A stretch of 64,000 bases of DNA from Patagioenas fasciata (GCF_037038585.1 NC_092521.1:51344398-51408397), one strand, 5' to 3'; numbered from the stretch's first letter, positions 42,401-52,371 are shown. Notes: generated from the sequence alone by a model not told the origin. A program made the numbers and translations.

Positions 42401-43323
42401 TACTAAAGAATTTATTTGCCACACATCACTTTACAGAGAGAACTTTGTAACAAGTAGGACAAGTAACAAATGCCTCACAAATCAGGCACGTGAGCTAGTA
42501 GAGTGCCACATTTCAAACCTTGGCTAGCAGTGAAACAGTATTTCTAAGTGAAATACAGAGGAATACGCTATTGTGACCAAGATGCCGCATCTACAGCGGT
42601 CTCAAGCCCCACACGCACAACTTCACCTGCCTCAAAGGCAGGTTATGGGGGTTTTGGACATGACTCCTGGTCTAATAGTTACTATATTGCGTATCTAAAT
42701 CTATCTATTGGAGCAGGTGTCCGTGCCTCGACCACTTCTGTGCAAATCCCACCCTCTTGCCCAACAAACTGGGCCGCAAATGGCGAGACCTAGAGGCCGG
42801 TGTGCACATCTAGCCCTACCTGCTCCGGCAGCAGAAAAAGCAGCATTCGGCAGAGGCACAAAAGAGACAAGCGCAACAAACTGCGGAGGTTTTGATGCGG
42901 GTGTGTGTGTGTGTGTGTATGTGTGTGTGTGTATGTGTGTGTGTGTACGCCGGAATTTAGTCTCATTTTATTTTAGGCTAATTTTAGTTAACTAAGCAGC
43001 AGACACCCCCCCAACCCCCCTTGGCGGTCCAGGCTGAAGCAGCATAAAGCACTTGGCCCCGAATTTAAACGGCTTTATCTCAGCTGCGCTGGGCGTCCGT
43101 TAAAGCAGAGCCCCGGCAGGGACCGCAGGCCGCTCAGCCGGGAGGGGAGGGAGGCGGGCGGCGCGCTGGGGCACAGCCCGGTACCGGCGCCACGACGTGG
43201 TCTCCCGCCCGCCCGGTCCACCCTCCTTAAGCGGTAACGACGGAGGAGGAAGCCCCCGCGCCTGGCCAGGCTCACCATGAAGCGCAACCGCGCCTCGGGC
43301 AGGCTGAAGAGCGGCGGCGACAT
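21165..43323 (-). CDS. THOC1: THOC1 (HPR1/p84), THO complex subunit 1, 21 exons, complete coding region
   Basis: THOC1 is a core subunit of the nuclear THO complex, which with UAP56/DDX39B and ALYREF forms TREX and couples transcription to mRNP assembly, export and R-loop avoidance. Exons in transcription order: 43276-43323, 42238-42311, 42071-42131, 41280-41346, 40193-40311, 38897-38945, 38284-38379, 37977-38059, 37394-37467, 36681-36789, 35519-35650, 34058-34158, 32157-32223, 31923-31973, 31275-31345, 29888-29983, 28920-28985, 25461-25544, 25089-25236, 23556-23634 and 21165-21460. They total 1971 nt, 656 residues plus TAA (human 657). The all-helical THOC1 domain fills most of the protein. 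There is an acidic stretch near residues 201-221, a bipartite nuclear localisation signal near 409-428, an acidic run near 545 and a death domain at about 570-652. All introns are GT-AG. The start at 43323 matches human MSP; a stronger-context in-frame ATG lies 15 codons upstream. One residue differs from the human VENEYK motif (here VENKYK). Confidence 0.97.
23049..23098. repeat. 25-bp direct duplication (THOC1 intron 20)
   Basis: Two adjacent copies beginning aaagtgggtgaggaactctc differ at one position. Confidence 0.95.
23231..23308 (+). mobile_element. CR1 LINE 3' tail (THOC1 intron 20, antisense)
   Basis: The pattern ggactcaatgatcc, gtcccttccaact, then attctatgattctgtgatt is the typical CR1 3' end. 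The fragment is truncated to under 100 bp. Confidence 0.8.
23556..23634 (-). CDS. THOC1: THOC1 exon 20
   Basis: It encodes [20 protein letters not shown] then LKENNE plus one base of a Ser codon, an acidic linker before the death domain. The acceptor is attgtag and the donor a|gtaaga. Confidence 0.95.
24981..25015. repeat. T14 tract next to C11/C5 tract
   Basis: A run of 14 T is followed by gca, then C11, G, C5, G. On the THOC1 sense strand this reads as G-rich then A-rich sequence 75-110 nt past the exon 19 donor. Confidence 0.95.
25089..25236 (-). CDS. THOC1: THOC1 exon 19
   Basis: It encodes 49 residues, [20 protein letters not shown] through VIKLAKELP. The acceptor is attatag and the donor cct|gtaagt. 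A G-rich/A-rich homopolymer pair lies 75-110 nt into the next intron. Confidence 0.96.
25461..25544 (-). CDS. THOC1: THOC1 exon 18
   Basis: It encodes [20 protein letters not shown] then NMVENKY. A Lys replaces the Glu of human VENEYK. The acceptor is ttttag and the donor aa|gtatgt. Confidence 0.95.
26310..27270 (+). mobile_element. Old, decayed CR1 LINE (THOC1 intron 17, antisense)
   Basis: About 1 kb of CR1 runs from tccagctggaggtc through a translated remnant [12 protein letters not shown] and CWLESSFAE to gtcccttccaatctc and ctgtgatt. Frameshifts and stops break the reverse-transcriptase frame, and an A/C-rich expansion interrupts it near 27007-27073. The start is approximate. Confidence 0.8.
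28920..28985 (-). CDS. THOC1: THOC1 exon 17
   Basis: It encodes [20 protein letters not shown] then S, with split codons at both ends. The acceptor is tttcag and the donor ag|gtatgt. Confidence 0.95.
29798..29852. repeat. A/C-rich simple sequence (THOC1 intron 16)
   Basis: A and AACC-type units lie about 35-90 nt past the exon 16 donor on the THOC1 strand. Confidence 0.85.
29888..29983 (-). CDS. THOC1: THOC1 exon 16 (nuclear localisation signal)
   Basis: It encodes [20 protein letters not shown] then [11 protein letters not shown]. The two basic clusters MRKR and KGPNKK form a bipartite nuclear localisation signal. The acceptor is ctttag and the donor aa|gtacgt. Confidence 0.95.
30109..30172. 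repeat. Polypurine tract (THOC1 intron 15)
   Basis: The plus strand is almost entirely A and G for about 60 nt, giving a pyrimidine tract in the THOC1 transcript. Confidence 0.85.
31275..31345 (-). CDS. THOC1: THOC1 exon 15
   Basis: It encodes [20 protein letters not shown] then VKE plus two bases of an Arg codon. The acceptor is ctgcag and the donor ag|gtaact. Confidence 0.94.
31923..31973 (-). CDS. THOC1: THOC1 exon 14
   Basis: It encodes [17 protein letters not shown], 51 nt and phase 0. The acceptor is atcatag and the donor gag|gtaagt. Confidence 0.94.
32157..32223 (-). CDS. THOC1: THOC1 exon 13
   Basis: It encodes [20 protein letters not shown] then YQ. The acceptor is atccag and the donor cag|gttggt. 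Confidence 0.94.
34058..34158 (-). CDS. THOC1: THOC1 exon 12
   Basis: It encodes [20 protein letters not shown] then [13 protein letters not shown]. The acceptor is gtttag and the donor ag|gtaatg. Confidence 0.96.
35350..35500 (+). mobile_element. CR1 LINE 3' fragment (THOC1 intron 11, antisense)
   Basis: The text ttcaaaacccaagtggacac, then ctccttccaacctcaact and tctgtgattctg is CR1 3' sequence. It ends about 20 nt from the THOC1 exon 11 donor at 35519. Confidence 0.8.
35519..35650 (-). CDS. THOC1: THOC1 exon 11
   Basis: It encodes 44 residues, [20 protein letters not shown] through FAKFLTSEK. It is phase 0. An old CR1 tail (ending about 35500) lies just inside the downstream intron, about 20 nt past the aag|gtaagt donor. 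Confidence 0.96.
36681..36789 (-). CDS. THOC1: THOC1 exon 10
   Basis: It encodes [20 protein letters not shown] then [16 protein letters not shown]. The acceptor is ccccag and the donor aag|gtaatc. Confidence 0.96.
37394..37467 (-). CDS. THOC1: THOC1 exon 9 (acidic linker)
   Basis: It encodes [20 protein letters not shown] then APTS, a strongly acidic linker. The donor is tg|gtgagc, splitting a Cys codon shared with exon 10. Confidence 0.94.
37977..38059 (-). CDS. THOC1: THOC1 exon 8
   Basis: It encodes [20 protein letters not shown] then ESTLGQK. The acceptor is ttcacag and the donor aag|gtgaaa. Confidence 0.95.
38284..38379 (-). CDS. THOC1: THOC1 exon 7
   Basis: It encodes [20 protein letters not shown] then [11 protein letters not shown]. 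The acceptor is atttag and the donor g|gtgaga. Confidence 0.95.
38897..38945 (-). CDS. THOC1: THOC1 exon 6
   Basis: It encodes [16 protein letters not shown] plus one base of an Asp codon. The acceptor is tttcag and the donor g|gtgagt. Confidence 0.95.
40193..40311 (-). CDS. THOC1: THOC1 exon 5
   Basis: It encodes [20 protein letters not shown] then [19 protein letters not shown]. The acceptor is ctcacag and the donor tcg|gtaggt. Confidence 0.96.
41280..41346 (-). CDS. THOC1: THOC1 exon 4
   Basis: It encodes [20 protein letters not shown] then TE plus one base of a Gly codon. The acceptor is gtttag and the donor g|gtgagc. Confidence 0.94.
42071..42131 (-). CDS. THOC1: THOC1 exon 3
   Basis: It encodes [20 protein letters not shown] after completing a split Ser codon. 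The acceptor is ttgcag and the donor ata|gtaagt. Confidence 0.94.
42238..42311 (-). CDS. THOC1: THOC1 exon 2
   Basis: It encodes [20 protein letters not shown] then QIPG plus two bases of a Ser codon. The acceptor is ttgtag and the donor ag|gtaagt. Confidence 0.94.
42900..42947. repeat. (GT)n microsatellite in THOC1 intron 1
   Basis: The GT dinucleotide run is interrupted twice by AT. It lies about 330 nt downstream of the THOC1 exon 1 donor. Alternating purine-pyrimidine DNA of this kind can adopt Z form. Confidence 0.95.
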
Positions 43324-43530
43324 CGCTCCCACCGAACGACGCTCCGCGGCGCGCGACGATGACGCCATACTCCTCCGAACAGCGGCGCGCACGTCCTGGA
43401 TACGCCCCGCCCCCTCCGCCCTGCCTTGGGCGGCGCGCAGCGGGCGGGGCCGGTGCGTCTCTCTCGCGCTTCCCGCCCGCGGCTGAGCGCACGCGCGGCG
43501 GCCGTTAGAATGGGGGCGGCCGTTTGGGCG
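43080..43530. promoter_or_regulatory. THOC1: CpG island, THOC1 promoter (possibly bidirectional)
   Basis: This GC- and CpG-dense block spans THOC1 exon 1 and contrasts with the AT-rich flanks. GC boxes that fit Sp1/KLF sites lie at 43404-43413 (gccccgcccc) and 43442-43449 (gggcgggg), and a CRE-like tgacgcc lies at 43359-43365. I see no TATA box. The transcription start is not determinable from sequence, but must be upstream (higher coordinate) of the ATG at 43323. Confidence 0.8.
43276..43323 (-). CDS. THOC1: THOC1 exon 1 (coding part)
   Basis: It encodes [16 protein letters not shown], two residues shorter than human near the N-terminus. The donor is atg|gtgagc. It lies in the CpG island. 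Confidence 0.9.
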
Positions 43531-43581
43531 AGGTGGTGAAGGGGGTAGATGTTTGTCGGTGGGCTGTCGTCGAAGTGAAAA

Positions 43582-43596
43582 ATGGCTCTTAAAAAC
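43582..43596 (+). other. Possible first-exon end of a divergent transcript
   Basis: Downstream of the CpG island on the plus strand, ATG GCT CTT AAA AAC is followed by a consensus donor gtgagt. A poly(A) signal with GT-rich downstream sequence occurs at 43855-43860. No conserved protein is recognised. This could be a promoter-upstream noncoding RNA. Confidence 0.3.
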
Positions 43597-45353
43597 GTGA
43601 GTTTAAAAGGGAGTGGTGGATGCGGTTGTTTCTTGTGACAGCCGCCTCAGAGCCACGGTCTGCTACCATCTCCGGAGTATCGTCAAAGGAGGAATAATGA
43701 GGGATTTTTATATCATCAGTAAAAAAAAAAAAGAGCTCTGCACTAACGATTCGCAGGTTGAACAATATCTTACAGACACCGTCTCCAGAGCCACTTTTAA
43801 TAGGAATTGTTTAACAAGTGTTTCATAGATAAATGTCTGAAACAGCCCTGCAAAAATAAATGTTTGTTGTTTACTTAAATGTTATAGTTTTGTCCTTTAA
43901 AGACCACATTTCTAACTAATGGCAATTCCCAGACTTGCCTGTTCACAGTCCATGTCCAGGCTTGTAATACCTTGTCTTCCATTCCCGTGCCCAGGCTTAC
44001 AACTGAGTGGGGAACCCTTGCTGGGTGGTGTCCAGCTCTAAAACCCTGACAAAGGTGTTACTTGTTGGCCTCTTCCAAGGTCTCCTCAAAACTGAGTGGA
44101 ATTACTGTTTGCTCCTGCTGCTCCTCAATCCTGCTTTTATTTTTTGCTGTCAAGGCAGAAGCATTTGGCTCGCCTTCCTTTTCTGCTGAAAAAAACCCCA
44201 CCCAAAACCAAATAAATCCCACCCCACCTTTTCTCTTACCAGTGCTGAAACTACTTAAGCAATCACTGTTATTAAAAACCAGCTACTTGGCTGAGCCCGC
44301 CAGCCCATCCTGGTGATAAATGGCCCTCAAGATGTGTGACCAGCACTGAACAAGCCAGTCAAAGTCTGCCCAGACTGTCACCATGTTCCTGGGTGTGTGG
44401 CTGCCGTTAAAACTGAATTCCTCAACACAGCGTACCTGCGTTGCAGCATTGAGTGGATTTATTTGGCCACTGGAAGACAAAGCAATGTTCATTTGAAGAG
44501 AAGCTGCCAAAGTAATGTATGTTGTGATTAAGTTATGAAAGACCCATCATTAACCGATTGACATAAGTGCTTTCTGATGACCTGCAAAACGAGGGGGTAT
44601 TTTTAAAGTTTTAGATCCTTCTGCATGACAAGAAGGAGACAGAAGATGGAGTAATACATGGTTTAGAAGCAGAGTGCTTAGTTAATATTTAACTAAACAA
44701 TTATACCTAACATAATCAATTATTTTTTAGTATAGATGTACATAAAATTTTTCAAAAATTGTGATGCATATGTAATAATTATGTGAATATAAGCAACTCT
44801 AGAGCATCCAGTCTTTGGAGCACTTATGGAGGATGATCCCCAGTGTTTCCCCAGCACTGATAAAGTAAAGAATGCCGCTTAACAGTATAATTGACTCTGC
44901 TGTTAAGTTTATTTCTTCGTTTCACTTACATGAAGGAAGGCTTCGTCCTTACATATGTAGAGACCTGCTGGTTGCAATTCACCACGTGAGGAGCACTGTT
45001 CTGCCAGAAACGCGGCGATCTCTGCAAGGGGAACATCTATCCATGCATGGTGTTCTTTTTCAGCACTCCTGTCTGTTCCTAATTGCTCTGGGCTGCAATT
45101 CCCCAAGCACCTGGACCACTGGTTTCTTACTGTCAAAGGGAGAAGTGCCCTTAGGTCCTCTTCCACTGGAGACAACTCCTGAGGACACAGACTCTCACCC
45201 TGTGGAATTGTTATGAGGCTCCACTGAGATCCCCCATTATTTCCATCTGAAGGAGTTCCTACAGTGCAAGCCAAAATACGTAATTGCTGTAAGAAAATCT
45301 GGAGCACCAGGAATAGTGTGATTTTGCTGGAAATATTTCTATTTTGCTTCTTC

Positions 45354-45500
45354 TTTTTTTTTTTTTTTTTAATCGAGGGTAATTTTATGACGGTTTTAAA
45401 TCTGAAAAATTCTGATATAATTCCATTTTTTGCTTTTTTTTTTGCTTTTTTTTTTTTTTTAACAAAGCACTTCCTCCTTCTTGCTCTTCAATTCCCTTCT
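45354..45500. repeat. Cluster of long T tracts
   Basis: T runs of 17 (45354-45370), 10 and 15 (45434-45443 and 45446-45460) plus a further T-rich stretch near 45495 occur within 150 bp. Confidence 0.9.
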
Positions 45501-46594
45501 TTTTTTTTCTCCACAAACCGCCCAATAATTTTAAATAAGGAAAGCATTGTCTCACTGAGTTGGAACCTCCTATCTCTGGCCCACCCTGAATACACAATAG
45601 AGCAAAAGTTTCTCATCAGTTATCTAATTTTTCGTAATGAAAATAGGATTTTAAGCCCCAGCCTGTTCTCCTTTACAATTAGAAGTACAGGGAGCAAATC
45701 AGGTACCGAAAGAAAGGCGCCCAGTGCCACGTAAAATATCTCAGGGTATTGGAGATGTCTGCAGAGAGCAGACAGATGAAAGTGGGAGCCATGGGCCTGT
45801 ATCCTTCTGAAGCAGCAGCTGGAGGCCAGGCGGGATGCCCTTCCACAACTGAATCGGCATGAGAGACCTGAATTGCATCTGTAGAAAGTAATGGTGGGAT
45901 TCACCTCTGTGCCCTGTAGATGTTTATGCTGAGCTTGTCCTTTGTACTTCACGGGGAGAGGGAGGGTTAGACTCATCTCTCAGGCACAAGTTGCCCCAGT
46001 TTAAGCATCTGGGATAAAGCAGAGGAGGAATATCACCTTGCCAATGGCTGTTTCTGCATTCACCACAATGGTCTCGTTTAGACCATTACGGTTGGGTGAG
46101 ATGAATTCTACCCCAGGTGACGTGTTTTCCCGTTTTTAGATGATACCTGTGTGTAAAGACAACACAGGGTTGACACTGTGCAGAAGATGTAGGAAATATG
46201 CACAGAAAATTGTTCTGCTGAATAGCATGGAAAATATTTTAATTTTCATGTGTCCCTTCCTACTTTTGCCGTCAGGAGAGGCTGAGCCTGCCCTGATCCA
46301 AATACAAAGAAGCTCATCCCATAGTTTTTCCTTAGCTAGCTCTTATGGTAAGCACAGTGGTCTGTCTTTGTCATGCAGCTGTGATAGTCTCCTGGGAAGG
46401 CCGGAGATGTTTCTTATTTCTGTTGACCTTGCCACCCTCATCACGTGCATGAACAACTTGCAGAGGCCAGAGAACCATAACCAATATATTTCCTTACCCA
46501 GGTACATCATCACACTGAAGGCAGTAACAGTATGTTAGCCTAACAATACTGAGGAAACTCCCAGTGGAATGAGAACACTGCTTCTGAGTTTCAG

Positions 46595-46712
46595 AGTTAC
46601 AAATGGCCACTTTTTGTGCAGGAATATTGTTTTCAGATGAGCTACAAAGGGCTGTATTTTGAGCAAGAACATTGCTTTCAGTCAAGTTACAAATAGTAGT
46701 TTTTTGCCTCAG
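46595..46712. repeat. Degenerate 45-bp tandem repeat (about 2.6 copies)
   Basis: The word agttac/agctac recurs at 46595, 46640 and 46685, exactly 45 bp apart. Units 1 and 2 agree at 32 of 45 positions by my count. The third unit is partial. A further weak copy may precede the first. Confidence 0.8.
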
Positions 46713-47506
46713 GAAAGAGAGATATTGGCCATTTTCATAACTCTTTAAAGTTGCTGAATTGGTCTGCACTCTGGATATCTAACCAGCCAATTGCTTTTTT
46801 CTCCTCTTGACTCTCTTTTAGTAGTCATTTATCTTTTAAATTGCTAGGTAAGTGTGAGGAATTCAGCTCAGCACTGAAGCCTTCCGTATCATGAATCTTG
46901 CTCTTTTCTAGCACTGTAACCTCAGGTTTTTGATCAGTTATGCCACCCGACGCATGGCATGTGTGGGCAGCCCTTCTGCCCATCTTTGGCTCTTCACGTG
47001 AGTATTTCAGCAGTTGTCTTCTGCTGTTGTCTCTGAATCCCTGAAGGGAACATGCTCAGCTGGGGTTGGCCCGTGTTGTGGCCTGCAGTGCTCCAGTATA
47101 TGCTTTGATTTCTATTAACAGGCGAAGAACAGAAGTCCTCTTCTGAGACTGAAGTCCTTTTCTTTTGTGAGCTGGAAGCTCCAGCTTTTCTCCACCATGC
47201 ACCAACCAGGCTGGGATGAGCCTTTACCCCCTTCCTGGCAGAGGGGATCATACATATACTTTGGGTTGAGCTAGTTGGGCCAGTGCGTCAGCTCACCCAT
47301 GCCTGCCCAGGGGCTGTGCAAGCTCAATGTGTCTGCATTGCTCCCAGGACCCTTTCCAAGGCAGTGTGGGGTTAAACATGCATTTAGGGAGGTAGGTGTA
47401 GGAGGCAGCAGAAAACCATTCAATCAGCAAAGTCGCTTGCAAGGTGAGGGTGTGACCAGAATTGTTGACAGCATTAGAAAATGTCCACTGTTGCTAAGTT
47501 TTCTTT

Positions 47507-47525
47507 TGTTTGTTTGTTTGTTTGT
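47507..47525. repeat. (GTTT)n short tandem repeat
   Basis: Four to five gttt units occur in succession. Confidence 0.85.
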
Positions 47526-50500
47526 GTAAGGTAAAGGACTGCCAAGCCTGTGTTTAAATTCAGAGAACTGAGAGAAAGCCAAGCCCTGACGTGGTTTCTC
47601 AGGTCTCCTAAGCCTGCTGTTTGGTGTCTGGCCAAAAAGCTCAGGTACTGCCAGACTCTTGTTGCATAGGTGGGAAAAAACTCAGACATCCAATATGCTG
47701 TTCATATTGGAAGAGGCAAATAGTATTAAAATAAATTTATTCTTATTATTAAAAGCAAATATTTAAAGCGACATTATGAAAGGATGGATGGAATTGTTTT
47801 TGTGTGGTGTGGCTGTAGTTGATTTTTGTACCAGGAGAGGGAGGTGTTTGCCCAGAAAACGAAGGCGCAGAGTGAGGGACAGCTTGGCCTGCGCTTGAGT
47901 GGCTGGTGCTGGTGTTGCTCTGGGAGCAGGGAACTGGGAACGTGCCATCAGCCTAGAGTTCGTCACTTCATCTATCAATGAAACCGTTCTTAGACACTAC
48001 TTAAAAAATGCGAAATATGTCAGAGCCATGCTAATTCATTTCAAATAATGTGGAAAGAGACTTCATAACATTGAAAACAGGCTGAACCTGATTTAGCATT
48101 TTGAATGACTTACCTGCATATGCTGTAAGACATGATTAATATTATTCATTCTGGCTTGGAAAAAAGTTTACTTGCTTTTTTACAAGGCTTTTTCACTATT
48201 TATCACCTCTTATTTTGATAAATTAAACCATATTATCAGCTGAATGAAGAACCATTCTAAATAAATAATTTGAGTTATTCTAGCCCCCACTTCTAGCTGT
48301 ATGAAAGATATACAAAGAGCTCTCTGAATATGTTTTTTTTTTTTAAAAAAAAAAAGCTTGTAAACTTTTACAAAGGTAATAGAAAGCCAATTGCAATTGT
48401 CCTAAGGAGATACTGCCAAAGTAAATTGAGTCTTTTTAAGAACACAAATATTCCTTAAGCCAAGACTGATGTTGTACATGAACAGAGAGTAGGACCACCA
48501 GCATGCTGAAAAGCAATACAGTATAATTGTTAGTGAGTACAGCATAGACAAAAACATTTTTTCCTGGTATAGGAACAGATGAAGAACAATGTCGCCACTG
48601 TGATTTAATAGCATTTTGTAGCCGCTTCTTCTTTGATACTGTTTTTTACCTCTGTTTAGAACAGTGTTAGCTTCCCATAGATCTCATGTGAGGAGGGAAT
48701 CAATGCTGAGCTGTTAGTGCTCATGTTGGGATATTGACAAATGAGTCTAGCAAGCTGGCAGGCTACAGTGACTGCAGATGTTGGCACCCCAGCAGTTGCT
48801 GTGCACCCCTGGCAGCGATTACTGTTCCCACAGCAGTGTCAGCACCATGTCACTTCTGCTTGCCACTTGTTGCCACAGTGCAAAATTCGACAGCTTTGCT
48901 TGAAACTCTTTTCATCAATGATTTAAGCAGAGATGCCAAACTGCACTGAACTGGCAGATAAAAATTGCATTCTGTTTTGGAGATCAGAAACTCAGTCAGA
49001 GGAGTACTGCTGCATATCTGTAAGGCAGTAATAAAATGCTGCAACTGTTCTTGATGTGAAGAGCAGTCAGTGTCCGAAATTAGCTTGCAATATGTTAGAT
49101 AAGTACAGCATCCATTAGCCTATGTCTTCTAGTATGTGCTAGGTGGGAAGCTAAGAGTAGAACGAACAAGTTAATATAATTTTCTTTAAAAGTATTGTAA
49201 ACAACATCGCTTTTTAGCCCAGATTTAAATGCTGTCACCAGCTGAAAGCCCAGATGGATGAAAGCAATTAACAAAAACAGTGTCTCAGAACATCTCTGTG
49301 CTCAGAGAGCAGTTGATAGAACAGCGATTGTATTACCTTATGTCAATAGGTTGTGTAGTTTGAATCACAAAAATCTTCACCTAAACCAGACGCTATATTT
49401 CTGAATAAAATCCTGTTCCAAGACCAAACTGAGTTTCCATTTTAACTTCTGCTGTCATTCCTACAGAACGATATAGTTGGTGCCTCCTCCTTTGTTGCCT
49501 CCCTTGTGCTCAAGAGCTCTTCTTTTCAACCCTCTCCCTCCCTGGACAAGCTTGCACAACAAGGACTGCTGTACAGTAGAAGGACTGGTACAAAAGGTGG
49601 ATAAATTTCCTTATTAGCCTAGTTTAAGTAGCTTATCTGTTATTTCCAAACCAGTCATGGGAAGTTGCACAGGATACTTTCATTTTTTCAACAATCATGA
49701 ATGCAAGCTGTACTACCTTTGGCACTTAATTTTTAGGTGGCATCCCGCCAGCCGCTTTAGGCTGTTGCTGACTGTGAGATACAATTAATAACGTGTGGAC
49801 TGATGAAGGAGAAACTAGATTAACACAAAAAAGAGCCCCTCAGGAAAATTCAAATTACATCTTTAAAAAAGTGTGTAACAGAGAATCTTTCTACCTTTTA
49901 TTAGTGTGTTACACTTTTCACCAGAGCATACATCTAACTTTTATGTTTGTTAAATCTCATTATGATGTTCTGCTGCATTTGCGACTTTCTGGGTTTCTTC
50001 TTGATTTCCTGAATAAATTGCTGGGGAAAATATGCTATATGATCCCATTCTGTCATGCCAGTTACAGCAGAAATGTTTCCCCAATATTTTTTGGTGGCAT
50101 TTTTCAAATAACTTGGTAAGGATATGTAAAAGGTGTTCATTTACCTGTATTCACCTAGAGGGCTGTTTCAAATGTGTACCTGAGAATGATTTTCTACTCA
50201 TCTTTCATCTGGGACATGGGGCTTACTGACAGTTGTCCTAGAATGCTGCCAGTCTGGCTATAGATGGAAATATGATCACAAATGGAAATGGGTCTGACCC
50301 CTTAACAACTTTAATGATCAAGACCAGGGTTGTGATGTTAGAGTGCAATGAAAATGGGAGTCACTGGAAGCTGAGAGCATGGAGCATGCTCTTGCAGCAT
50401 GCTAAAGACACTTACAGGCTGATACTGCCCAAACTAGAATCCATTGTTTCCATCTTCATTGAGCCAAACAAGCTACTATTCTAACAAGAGATGATGATCA

Positions 50501-52325
50501 GACAAGGTACTGCAACTATTAATAGATACCTGCAATGGCCCAAAACCCAGGAGCCGAATTACTGAGCTAGGAAAAAAGACTATTTTTTTTAGCCGATGTC
50601 TAAAACTTTGCACTATTTCTAAAAGTTCTGTTGTTGCCATCATAATTATCAACATACAAAATTTTTGTACATAAATATTAATATTCTGCAAAAATAAAAG
50701 TCAACTAAATTTTGTTAAATAGTATTGTTTGCTACCTTTAAATATCTCTTTTGTATTTGTCTAATTTATCATCATGATCTGGATGTCTTGAGTATCAGTT
50801 TGCGGAAGTGGTTATCATATATTATTTTATCCCAATGCAGAGAACGTGTCTTTTTTGTTGCCAAAATAATTTACCAAACTTTATATCTCTATGCTACTAA
50901 GACTGCAGAAATCTGGCTTTTTTCAAAAGCAAGGTGTCACACATCTGGCTGCTATTCACAATAATCGTGCTATCAACAGCTCCTTCCCTCAGTCGGTAAT
51001 ATTTTTTGGATTATAACCTAATAAAACTACTGTGAGTTCAGCAGAGAACTTGGATTATCTTGACATTTTTTAGCTAGAATTTCCTTGCAACATACCTCTC
51101 ATTTTGAGCATACTGAGATATGGATCACTTTAATTTTATTCCTGAGTGCCTTGTAATGTCAGGCTTGGTTATTAAAAAATGCAGGAAGGCATTTTCTGGA
51201 CCACATACCCATGTTTCTATATCACAGGTGCCTGGGGTTACTTCTTTACTTTCACATCTGCCATTGGTATGAATTCTGAAGTATGCTGTTGTTTTGTGAT
51301 TATGCTGCTCAAAATTGATACCATTTTTTCAGATTCAGTTCCTGTAATTACACTACTGAAGCTCATTCCTTCCTCCTTGTCATCCTCTTTTTGATCTTCC
51401 TTGTCAATATTCAGGTAAAATACAGCTCTGCCCCAAAGAACTTGAAGTCTAGTTCAAACATGCACATAAAAAAAAATACAAAAGCCAGTAGCAGAGGTAG
51501 GCAGCTAGTGCCGATTGCGACGTTTTGCAAATGAGCTATTCTATGAGGATGAATTCAAAGTAAGAGAATAAAGCCACTCAGCACTCCAGGCTTGGGGTGG
51601 GATGGAAGAAGACAGGAAAGTGAGGCTTCCAGAAAGACATTTGGGAAAAGAGTGGGAGTTAAAAAGATGTAAGAAGGAGGCAGAGTCAGAGCCCTGATGA
51701 CCTGGAGGATGAACTTGTTCTCAATGGAGAGGGAGAGAAGGAACCCTTGGAGGAATAAGAGAGAAACTAAAGGCAGGGAGACCCACCTTACCTGAAACAG
51801 TCAGCCTGCTTTGCCCTGAAATTGAATAAATCCACCATGCTGCAATTGTTTGTCGCTTGGCTGCCCAGTGGCTCTGTCGGAGGCTTGGGTGATGAAGAAA
51901 TGATCCCTAATCAGTGCTTCATCCTGTCCAGATACCCTCTCGTTGTCACATGGATGGACTAGTGGAAAAGAAGGAATCAACTCTTGTAGTTCAAACTGCA
52001 GGAATACAGTCTGGAAAAGCCTTCCTGAGGCTGTTTAGCAGGAATTAATCCCAAAATCTACCCAGGCTACCTGGGCAAAGTCTTTAGATCAAAAATTGTT
52101 TCTCTGGCAGCTGCTGCTTCTCTCCTGTGCTTCAGCAAAGGGCACAATTAAGGAGAAGGGGTCCTCTTGCTTAGGTGCTGCATCATCTCTACGTGCTGCT
52201 CTTATGTGTTGGTTTTCCCCAAAGAATGAAGAAAGAATGGAAAAACATTATTTTTAAAAACTGTAGTGGAGTTCAGTGAAATATGTTTAAAAAGGTAGGG
52301 TCTACAGCTAACAATTTTATTAAGA

Positions 52326-52371
52326 TTTAAAGAAAACAAAACCAAACAAACAATAAACAACAAAAACAAAC
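52326..52371. repeat. A-rich (CAAA)-like simple sequence
   Basis: The plus strand is composed of caaa and aaac units. Confidence 0.85.

Noticed and set aside
43100-43492. 130-codon minus-strand ORF in the CpG island
   Set aside because: GC-rich DNA has few stop codons; the product is low complexity and conflicts with the THOC1 exon 1 frame.
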